Below, piece by piece: positions 43,953 to 50,935 of a stretch of DNA of 52,017 nt. The notes under the pieces are model-generated. The model saw only the letters and a program-made list of their open reading frames with translations. It did no database searches and was not told where the DNA came from. Both the position numbers and the translations under genes were made by a program. The DNA comes from CAYWGR01 sp964458015. GTDB lineage: Bacteria > Planctomycetota > Planctomycetia > Pirellulales > Thermoguttaceae. The DNA lies in contig CAYWGR010000014.1 in NCBI GenBank assembly GCA_964458015.1, positions 1-52,017 on the forward strand, given 5' to 3'. Position 1 is the first letter of the stretch, and each line of letters begins with the position of its first letter.

Positions 43953-45398
43953 ATGCGTATACTTCTCGTTCTCACCACAATTGCCTCGATATCAACGGCG
44001 ATCTCTCCGGTTCTGTTCGCGGCCGCCCTCGGTACGCCGACAGATGTGGCCTTTATTGCTACATACGACGGGAGCGAACAACGTTATGTACAGTTGCTTC
44101 CGACGGATTTTGATCCACAGAAACAATACGATGTCGTGATTGCCCTTCATGGACACGGTTCCGATCGGTGGCAATACGCCACGGGAAGCCGTGATGAACT
44201 ACGAGCTACACGCGATGCCGCGGCGAATCACAATATGATCATGATTTGCCCGGACTATCGGGCGACAACCTCCTGGATGGGCCCCGCCGCGGAAGCTGAT
44301 ACGGTTCAGATCATTCAGAATCTTAAAACTCAGTACAACATCGGTAAAACCATTGTTACCGGTGCATCGATGGGCGGTGCAAGCTCGCTGGCTTTTACTG
44401 CCCTTCATCCGGATCTGGTTGATGGAGTATGCAGCATCAACGGTCTTGCCAATTTCGTCGGCTACCAGAATTTCCAGGACGCGATTGCCGCTTCTTTTGG
44501 AGGCACCTACGAGCAAATGCCTCAGGAGTATGCCAAACGGAGCGCAATCAATTCGCCGCAGTCGTTCACGATGCCAATGTCGATTGCGGCGGGTGGAGCC
44601 GATACGGTCACTCCCTCGGCGAGCATCCTCAGCTTGTACGATACGGTGAAGAACGCCAATCCGAAAAACGCAAATACTGCTTGTTTCTATCGTTCCATCG
44701 GCGGCCATAGCACCAATTACGTCGATAATGCGGTTGCTCTCGAATATGTAATTCGCCAAGCCAAGGGTATCGATACCGACCTCCATCCGATTACGATCAA
44801 CACATCATTCGAGTATCAAACTATTAGCCAGGGAACAGCAACGGATGCCGTCGTCGATGGTTGGACCGCATCGGGAACCGGGGTAGGAGTCGTGCGATTG
44901 ACTTCCGAAAGTTATGCCACGAAGTTCGATGACGCAATCCCTGACGGCAGTCAAATGGCAATGGCAGCGAATAATGCGTTATACCAGTTTACCGGGACGA
45001 CCGTTCAGGCCGGCACTTATCACTTGTCACTGGTTGCGGCAAGCGGGAAGGACAATCCCGAGGTGGGAACCCTGCTGACTGGCTTCCTAGTAGCGGATAA
45101 CAACGTTGCTTCTGTGGGCGATCTGATGTGGGGTTCGCCCGATTCCTTTACGGCAGGTCCAGGACTGAGTCCTGGAGAGTGGACTACGATCAATGTCGAC
45201 TGGGTTGTCCAACCAGATAGTCTGGCGATTGGCAAATACCTCTATATCAACTTTTGGGCAAATTCAGGCAATACGTTGTATTTTGATAATGTTAGCGTAA
45301 CCTATACCCCTATACCCGAGCCAGCCTCGTTATTCCTGTTATGTTGTGGCACATGGGCGTTGCTGTTGTTTGGGAGACGCCTGTTCAATACCGTTTGA
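43953..45398 (+). CDS. PEP-CTERM-anchored alpha/beta-hydrolase (esterase)
   Basis: A 481-residue protein. After a signal peptide comes an alpha/beta-hydrolase domain (about 30-265) with HGHGS for the oxyanion hole, nucleophile Ser139 in GASMGGA, Asp217 in GGADTVTP and His252 in GGHSTNY, like feruloyl/acetyl-xylan or PHB esterases. Residues 270-455 form a jelly-roll domain ending TLYFDNVSVTY, followed by PIPEPASLFLL and a hydrophobic tail, an exosortase signal. It would be a surface-held carbohydrate esterase. The start at 43953 is chosen by the signal peptide; the frame is open to 43809 but runs through the hairpin. Confidence 0.8.
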   Translation: MRILLVLTTIASISTAISPVLFAAALGTPTDVAFIATYDGSEQRYVQLLPTDFDPQKQYDVVIALHGHGSDRWQYATGSRDELRATRDAAANHNMIMICPDYRATTSWMGPAAEADTVQIIQNLKTQYNIGKTIVTGASMGGASSLAFTALHPDLVDGVCSINGLANFVGYQNFQDAIAASFGGTYEQMPQEYAKRSAINSPQSFTMPMSIAAGGADTVTPSASILSLYDTVKNANPKNANTACFYRSIGGHSTNYVDNAVALEYVIRQAKGIDTDLHPITINTSFEYQTISQGTATDAVVDGWTASGTGVGVVRLTSESYATKFDDAIPDGSQMAMAANNALYQFTGTTVQAGTYHLSLVAASGKDNPEVGTLLTGFLVADNNVASVGDLMWGSPDSFTAGPGLSPGEWTTINVDWVVQPDSLAIGKYLYINFWANSGNTLYFDNVSVTYTPIPEPASLFLLCCGTWALLLFGRRLFNTV

Positions 45399-45604
45399 GA
45401 CTTCTATCCCAGGTGGTAATGAAGACATGCAACAGCCGCAAGTTCCATTCCCCAGATCGTATATCCGAGATATTCCAGCGGCGAGAACACGGCATTAGGC
45501 GATGAATACCGTGTGACAATAATCCAGACTCCACGAAACATAAGAGTTCGTTCCGCAAACCGCCGGAGGCGATGATGTGGAGCGGATGAGAGGGGATTGG
45601 TTTC

Positions 45605-46276
45605 TCAAACCGCCGGCCATTGGCCCAGGTACTTCTGATGCTCCGGCTGATTCAGCCATGCAGCGATCTTTTCGGCGATGTTCAGGATCGTGGCTTTGGT
45701 TTCCTCCGGATCGCTTACGGAGATTTGCAGCATGACCTTGATATTGACGGGCCATTTTTCTTTGCCCGGCATTTTCCAACGAAGACTGCCCAGGCCGAGC
45801 CGATCATAAACCACATTCTCGCCTATTTGATACCAATGAATGACGTAGACCGTCTCGCCGCTTTTTTCCCACGTTGTAAAGGACACGGGAATCGTTAGGT
45901 TTTCCGAGATTTTTATGTTTTCTCGGGTCTCTTTCATCAAGTTCCATCCGCTAACGCGATAACAAGTGGTGGGGGAATGCTGGACGCCCTCGGCGGGATC
46001 CTTGAACATCGCCGTATGCATCGAGACGGCCGCTCCAAGGTCGTTTCTATAAATGCGATCCACAATAACATCCGCACCAGTTGCCGCGGCGATTTGGGGA
46101 TCCAACTGGGTATCTTCACCGCGCCATTTGTCCAACTGCATGGGCATGTCGCGAAACGTCCACGAAGGCACCTCCACCTCGGGCGGTTCCAGTTGCACCT
46201 GAATCAGTTTGCTCATCCCATAGGTCAGAAAAATAATTCCAACGACTACTAAGAGGCGGATTGCAGTTTTGCTCAT
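45605..46276 (-). CDS. Exosortase accessory protein EpsI
   Basis: A 223-residue EpsI-family protein. One N-terminal membrane segment (AIRLLVVVGIIFLTYG) precedes an extracytoplasmic domain with WRGEDTQLD, DRIYRN and the signature VQHSPTTCYRVSGW, where His100 and Cys105 are conserved. In other organisms EpsI is fused to or encoded beside an exosortase and takes part in sorting PEP-CTERM proteins. No exosortase gene is in this window, so the partner must lie elsewhere. It is surrounded by six PEP-CTERM or cassette genes on both sides. Confidence 0.8.
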   Translation of the reverse strand: MSKTAIRLLVVVGIIFLTYGMSKLIQVQLEPPEVEVPSWTFRDMPMQLDKWRGEDTQLDPQIAAATGADVIVDRIYRNDLGAAVSMHTAMFKDPAEGVQHSPTTCYRVSGWNLMKETRENIKISENLTIPVSFTTWEKSGETVYVIHWYQIGENVVYDRLGLGSLRWKMPGKEKWPVNIKVMLQISVSDPEETKATILNIAEKIAAWLNQPEHQKYLGQWPAV

Positions 46277-46672
46277 TGTGTTTCAAAAATGCGACAATCG
46301 AAGTGGTAACATCCGTTAAAACAGATGCCTCATAGCCTGAACGACTCTGCTAGCGAGAGAGAACTGGAAAAAATCTGCTTAATAACCGCACTTAAGGTGC
46401 ATAGCCATCTGACTTAAACCGATGGGTAACCTTGCAGAGCTCGGTTAATGTTTTGTCGAAAGAACAGTACGAGAGTATACACTTTTACCTTAATCAAATT
46501 TATCTGGGATGTCAAACTGCCGCCATAATGGGCAGAACAGGCAAAATGCGCGTGCCGGTAAGTAAGCGAAGTCGCCCCCCCATGTGGCCAAAAAAGGGCT
46601 TATCGAACATTATGAAAAGACAACGGGGGGAGCTATCCTAACCTGCCGTGATTTTCGATGCCCAATGGGTTG
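46277..46672 (-). other. Non-coding region between epsI and the lipoprotein gene
   Basis: 396 bases on the 3' side of the lipoprotein gene and upstream of epsI. It carries GCCCCCCC and GGGGGG runs and AT-rich parts, but no convincing gene, hairpin or promoter. It must contain the epsI promoter. Confidence 0.3.
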
Positions 46673-47134
46673 CTACTTCGACTTCAACTCGAACTTAACC
46701 GGCTCCATGCCTGATTTCACTTCGACCGTGAGCCCTGATTCATTGGGTAGGGAGTATTTTTTGGGAATGATCCACTTTTCCTTGATGCCGCCGGGGGCAA
46801 TGCCGCCGTCAAGTCCGTTTTGGCCGGGCAAAATGCCCGAGGTCTCTTTCTTGATGACGGTTGCTTGGTAAGAACCGGGCAAGGCACCTGGACCGACTTT
46901 TTCGGTTTTCAACGTGAATTTGCCCTGCCCATCGGTAAGGCCCGACGAAGGCTGTCCCCCCGTTTTCGAATCGGTTGGCATGAGCATGACGGCCGCTTTC
47001 TCCACGGGATTACCATCCAGCGTAACGATGCCGGTAATCGGCACGGCGCTCGGTTTGCCCGATCCGCAACCGAGAATCGATGCCGAAAGCAAAAATATTG
47101 AAAAACATCGAGGAACTGACCGAATCAATCGCAT
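46673..47134 (-). CDS. Lipoprotein, carboxypeptidase-regulatory-like
   Basis: A 153-residue lipoprotein. The signal MRLIRSVPRCFSIFLLSASI ends in LGCGSG, a lipobox with the Cys to be acylated. The mature domain starts ITGIVTLDGNPVEKAAVMLMP, a transthyretin-like beta domain, and ends with a short charged tail. Such proteins are very common beside DUF1559 genes in planctomycetes and probably sit at the outer membrane; no molecular function is known. The homologue at 1873-2412 has a repeat-altered 5' end. Confidence 0.82.
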   Translation of the reverse strand: MRLIRSVPRCFSIFLLSASILGCGSGKPSAVPITGIVTLDGNPVEKAAVMLMPTDSKTGGQPSSGLTDGQGKFTLKTEKVGPGALPGSYQATVIKKETSGILPGQNGLDGGIAPGGIKEKWIIPKKYSLPNESGLTVEVKSGMEPVKFELKSK

Positions 47135-47203
47135 CTTGAAAACCTCAATTCAAATCAGAGCGGTAGCTAAGTTGGACGACAATTGTAACTTCGTAATTCT
47201 TTT

Positions 47204-48193
47204 TTATGGGATTTGGGCCGGGTGACCATCAGCTTTGGCACCAAGATACTGGTAGGTCCAATGGTCGATCGATTCGCTGAGGAATTGAACGGAGCCGTCG
47301 CCGAAAAGGAAGCCAGCCCCGCCGAGATGCAACGACTTGAAGCCGAGTTCCATATTCCAGTTGCAATAGGCGCTGCAACCGTCCGCGGGATTTTCGCTGC
47401 TGGTGTTGTAATTGATCGGGGGCAGCGTAGACGTCAGCCCCTGACCGTTGTTCGAAGATGCCCAGCCTTGTTGGTTATGCTGTGACCACATCGGCAACAC
47501 TTCGCCGAAATAGATGGTGTTGGAAAGTCCGTCCTTGCATTCGGCGATGGTCGAACCGCCGCATGCACGGAAGAAGGGGCCGGCGAATTTTTTGCCATAT
47601 TCACCACCCCAGGGTGCCGGAGCATAGGCATTCCAACTGGCGCCATCTGCGCAGGAACATGGTGTAACTGTGTTGTCGCCGTGCGTGGTCGGACCAATCG
47701 ACGCCGCGTAGTTGTGCAATGCTCTTTCGGAAGGGGCCGTTCCCAAGGTTTTGGGGCGGCTGTCGCTCGGACAACAATAAACGGCTACCGAGATCGACTG
47801 GATTAAGTTTGTACCGCCCGACAACATTTGGTTGTCAATAAAAGTAACTTTATTCGAGAAATCGAACAAGTCGTAAAGCCCTTGTTGCTCCAAATAGGGT
47901 AACAAGCGGATCAAGATGGAACCACGATAGTTGGCGTAATCGCTGCCCGTCCAGAAGGAGCCAGGCGGAAAAGTTCGGTTAGCGTCATGGTAATTGTGCA
48001 GTGCCAAGCCGATCTGTTTGATGTTGTTTTGGCACTGTAATTTGCGGGCTGCCTCGCGGGCCGCTTGCACCGCCGGCAACAGCAGCGAGATTAAGATGCC
48101 GATGATCGTGATGACGACCAAAAGTTCTACGAGCGTAAATGCCGATTTACGCCGGGAAGTAGAAAAACAGCCGCTTACAACGTGAATAGACAT
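47204..48193 (-). CDS. DUF1559 pilin-like protein
   Basis: A 329-residue DUF1559 protein. AAGGAG before the ATG at 48193 and the short basic leader MSIHVVSGCFSTSRRKSA fix the start; the upstream extension to 48292 is rejected. Prepilin segment FTLVELLVVITIIGILIS and QAAREAARKLQCQNNIKQIG follow, and the C-terminal H-X9-DG motif is HLGGAGFLFGDGSVQF. It is the normal, unmodified type compared with 17158-18360 and is followed by the lipoprotein gene 70 bases later. Confidence 0.85.
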   Translation of the reverse strand: MSIHVVSGCFSTSRRKSAFTLVELLVVITIIGILISLLLPAVQAAREAARKLQCQNNIKQIGLALHNYHDANRTFPPGSFWTGSDYANYRGSILIRLLPYLEQQGLYDLFDFSNKVTFIDNQMLSGGTNLIQSISVAVYCCPSDSRPKTLGTAPSERALHNYAASIGPTTHGDNTVTPCSCADGASWNAYAPAPWGGEYGKKFAGPFFRACGGSTIAECKDGLSNTIYFGEVLPMWSQHNQQGWASSNNGQGLTSTLPPINYNTSSENPADGCSAYCNWNMELGFKSLHLGGAGFLFGDGSVQFLSESIDHWTYQYLGAKADGHPAQIP

Positions 48194-48300
48194 CGAGTGC
48201 TCCTTCCTGCCAGATCCTTGCTTGTACCTGGACAACGAAGCCTCTCGGGCTGCGTTGTTATTATACCATAATCCCGATTTTGCGGATACCAAATTGAATA

Positions 48301-48957
48301 TTATTCCGGCGACTTCACCAGTTTGAATTTCATGCTGAAACCGTCAAACGTGTCCACGCCGTTGGGACCAAAGGCTACATAAACAGTATCGCCAACCTTG
48401 AGCATCCCCAACGGCATATTGAAACTTGAAGCATCGGCCCCCGCGGCCTGGATGAATTTGGTCTTGAGCGTATCGTTGACATACACGCGCAATTCAACGC
48501 CATTGCCATGCGCATCATCAACCTTGAACGAACTTCCCGAGATGCTGATCTGCCCATTTTTGCCGGATTGGATCGTATAGGCTGCGATGGCAAAGCGATC
48601 GTAGTTGATGCTGTTTCCGTCGTTTTTGCCTCGCCCTGGATGACCGCTCACCGACGTCAGAAATACAAATGCCCCCGGTTCGCTTGCCGGCACCTTTGTG
48701 ATCGAGCTGTCGGCACAATATTGACCCAGCAATGGATTCCATGCGAGTTTGGAATAATTGGCAGCAGCGCCAATTTCACCGTTTAAGTTCCAGAGATAAT
48801 TCCAACCGTCGGCCGAACGCTGGTTGCGGGTTTGGCCGGCCGATGCGCCGGGCAGAAAATCACCGGTGAAATCCGCGATTGTCGTTTCGGCGGCAGCCAA
48901 ATTTCCCCAGCCGAGGACCAGGAAAAGGCCGCTTAGGACCGCTTTCATCCAAGACAT
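48301..48957 (-). CDS. Secreted protein of unknown function
   Basis: A 218-residue protein with the signal peptide MSWMKAVLSGLFLVLGWGNLAAA. The mature part has IADFTGDFLPG, WNYLWNLNG, ASEPGAFVFLTSVSGHPG and a C-terminal VYVAFGPNGVDTFDGFSMKFKL, a pattern of a small jelly-roll (carbohydrate-binding or glycosidase accessory) domain. No PEP-CTERM, no lipobox and no catalytic signature are seen. It is probably co-expressed with the DUF1559 and PEP-CTERM genes around it. Confidence 0.6.
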   Translation of the reverse strand: MSWMKAVLSGLFLVLGWGNLAAAETTIADFTGDFLPGASAGQTRNQRSADGWNYLWNLNGEIGAAANYSKLAWNPLLGQYCADSSITKVPASEPGAFVFLTSVSGHPGRGKNDGNSINYDRFAIAAYTIQSGKNGQISISGSSFKVDDAHGNGVELRVYVNDTLKTKFIQAAGADASSFNMPLGMLKVGDTVYVAFGPNGVDTFDGFSMKFKLVKSPE

Positions 48958-49003
48958 AAAACCTTTTCTTCTTGTAGAAGTCCATGCAATAGCCTCGGCG
49001 TCA

Positions 49004-49033
49004 CCTCCCCGATGCGGGCTTGCATCGAGGAGG
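49004..49033 (-). other. Long hairpin between PEP-CTERM and secreted-protein genes
   Basis: CCTCCCCGATGC pairs with GCATCGAGGAGG, twelve positions with one mismatch around a 6-nt loop, within a 116-base gap between two minus-strand genes. Flanking GGCG/GCC bases may extend it. Without a T-run it may be a processing or stability element rather than a terminator. Confidence 0.5.
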
Positions 49034-49073
49034 CGCCGCCTTGTGCCCCTGCCATAATATTACGTTCTTTTTC

Positions 49074-49859
49074 TCAACCTTGACGCCATCGCCGGAAACC
49101 CAGGAACAGCCCTGTCGCACAGGCAAAAGACGCCAGAGACACTAAGGTCGTTGGTTCTGGTATGGATTGGGTGTTCAGGGCCACATTGTCAATTTGCACC
49201 TGATCATACGTTGCGAAACCACCCACCTCGACTTTCAACGATTTTCCGACAAACGACTGCAACTGAGCTGCGGTAAACGTAACGGAATAGTTCGCATAAC
49301 TGCCGGTTGTCACGATTTCCGCGGGTGTTGCTAAAACAGCTTCATCATCCGCAAGTAGATTCAGATAAAGGCGGTTGAAGGTAGCTGAATTGCCTGAAAA
49401 TGAGACCCCTCTTGCATCGGCGCTAAGTAAATAGTTGGTGTTGGCTACAATGGTTCCCAAGCCGGCAGAGGAACGCATGCGTTCACTGCCGTTTAGGGCA
49501 AGAGAAATGGAGCCGTCCGGACCCGATGGTTGCACTGCCCCCGTTCCCGCCCAACCGGGTAGCACGACATAATCCGGCGTTGCTCCCGACGAAGTACTTC
49601 CATCCGACCAGTTTACGGTCGAATAATAAGTATTTGTGCCATCAGACCAACTTGACAGCTTCGCCGAGGAGGTTCCCGCGAAATTTGCCCAGCCGCTCAG
49701 GGCTGTCGCAGATACAACGGTTGTGCTGCCCGGCGTATAGCCTGGCTTATAAATGGTGTTGAAGTCGGCGTCCGGAACATAGATCGAATCGGCCCAAGCC
49801 GATGCGACCAATCCGGCCGCCATCAGCAACCCGAGAAAAGGCAATCTAAAAAATGTCAT
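49074..49859 (-). CDS. PEP-CTERM protein, paralogue of the next gene
   Basis: A 261-residue protein. AAAGGAG at 6 bases from the ATG at 49859 decides the start. Signal peptide MTFFRLPFLGLLMAAGLVASAWA, then SIYVPDADF..YKPG and a beta-rich domain containing RGVSFSGNSATFNRLYLNLL and VGGFATYDQVQIDNVAL. The sorting signal is IPEPTTLVSLASFACATGLF plus RRWRQG. Closely related to the upstream protein (50050-50826), including an identical 30-nt block, so this is a recent tandem duplication or conversion. Confidence 0.82.
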   Translation of the reverse strand: MTFFRLPFLGLLMAAGLVASAWADSIYVPDADFNTIYKPGYTPGSTTVVSATALSGWANFAGTSSAKLSSWSDGTNTYYSTVNWSDGSTSSGATPDYVVLPGWAGTGAVQPSGPDGSISLALNGSERMRSSAGLGTIVANTNYLLSADARGVSFSGNSATFNRLYLNLLADDEAVLATPAEIVTTGSYANYSVTFTAAQLQSFVGKSLKVEVGGFATYDQVQIDNVALNTQSIPEPTTLVSLASFACATGLFLGFRRWRQG

Positions 49860-49937
49860 GATCATCTCCTTTGGTAAACCGAAAACTTGTAATCGCACCT
49901 CTCCAAAGTCCCGGTTTCTGGATTTGCGAGGATGCTT

Positions 49938-50043
49938 TATTGATGCTCAGGTAAATAATGTCTGGTAGTGCTGGGCCGAAAACTCCTGTTTACCGGGCTT
50001 CCGTTGGTCGCCCTCCCGACATAGCTTATCTGAAACACAATAG
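49938..50043 (-). repeat. Palindromic dispersed element, copy C
   Basis: 106 bp, read on the minus strand (same direction as the flanking genes). Ends CTATTG... and ...CATCAAT match copies A and B, and the conserved loop GACCAACGGAA is closed by GGGC/GCCC instead of GGCC/GGCC. The outer stem has changed sequence but still pairs: ATTG/CAAT, TCAG/CTGA, TAA/TTA and ATGTC/GACAT. It starts 7 bases after the stop of one PEP-CTERM gene and ends 79 bases before the start of the next. Confidence 0.72.
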
Positions 50044-50049
50044 TTGTTC

Positions 50050-50826
50050 CTATCTACGAATGCGTCGTCGCAATCCGAGGAATAGTCCCACCGCGCAAGC
50101 AAAAGACGCTAGGGATACCAAGGTCGTCGGCTCGGGTACGGCTTTATAAGTCAGCGATACGTTGTCGATCTGCACCTGATCGTAGCCGGCAAAGCCGCCA
50201 ACTTCGATTGCCAAGGTTTGGCCCACGAAGGACTTTAATTGATCTGCGGTAAACGTGACGGAATAGGAAGCCCAATCGCCGGTCATGGTAATCTCGGAAG
50301 CTGTTGTTACCGCCGTGCCGTTGCCCAACAATTCCAAATACAGGCGATTGAAAGTAGCTGAATTGCCTGAAAATGAGACCCCTTTTGCCGTAGCGCTGAG
50401 CGTGTATTCCGTGTTGGCGGCGATTTTTCCCAAGTCCGACGTGGAATGAACCCGCTCGATGTTGTTTTGGGCAAGAATCGTATCGCCAAGATTGTGATCT
50501 TGCACGGCTCCCGTTCCAGCCCAGTAGGGGAAATCCAAGGTGTCTGGATTTACTCCATTATTGGCGGAAGATGTCGAACCATCCGACCAAGTAGCCGTGG
50601 AGTTGAAGCTCGAATTGCCGTATAGCGTGACCGTTGTGTCGGAAATTGCCGCATACCCGGAGTAATTGGTCGCATAGACCGACTGATTGGTGCCCGGCTT
50701 ATAAACCAAGAATTCGGCGTTGGGGATATCGATCGAATCGGCCCATGCCGATGCGGCCGTGACGATCAGCACAATGGCTGTCGTTAGGCCTGTTGCTCCT
50801 TGCCGCAACAATAGTCGTCTTATCAT
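50050..50826 (-). CDS. PEP-CTERM protein, paralogue of the next gene
   Basis: A 258-residue protein with signal peptide MIRRLLLRQGATGLTTAIVL..SAWA, then SIDIPNAEFLVYKPG, GVSFSGNSATFNRLYLELL, VGGFAGYDQVQIDNVSL and the sorting signal VPEPTTLVSLASFACAVGLF plus RRRIRR. AGGAAAGG lies upstream of the ATG. It follows the FecR/LamG gene by about 110 bases, and a CCGGCC-TGGATT-GGCCGG hairpin (50902-50919) is in the gap. Ligand unknown. Confidence 0.82.
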   Translation of the reverse strand: MIRRLLLRQGATGLTTAIVLIVTAASAWADSIDIPNAEFLVYKPGTNQSVYATNYSGYAAISDTTVTLYGNSSFNSTATWSDGSTSSANNGVNPDTLDFPYWAGTGAVQDHNLGDTILAQNNIERVHSTSDLGKIAANTEYTLSATAKGVSFSGNSATFNRLYLELLGNGTAVTTASEITMTGDWASYSVTFTADQLKSFVGQTLAIEVGGFAGYDQVQIDNVSLTYKAVPEPTTLVSLASFACAVGLFLGLRRRIRR

Positions 50827-50935
50827 TGCAAAACCTTTCCTGTCTCGCCCGAGTCGGTTTTTACCAAGACATTGAAATCAGGCGATTTTCAACTGTCTCG
50901 GCCGGCCTGGATTGGCCGGATAGTACTGGATTCGA

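Noticed and set aside
49938..50043. Palindromic element as an integron attC site or a known c-di-GMP riboswitch
   Set aside because: It lacks the GTTRRRY/RYYYAAC core sites of attC and the GEMM sequence signatures; no integrase gene is near.
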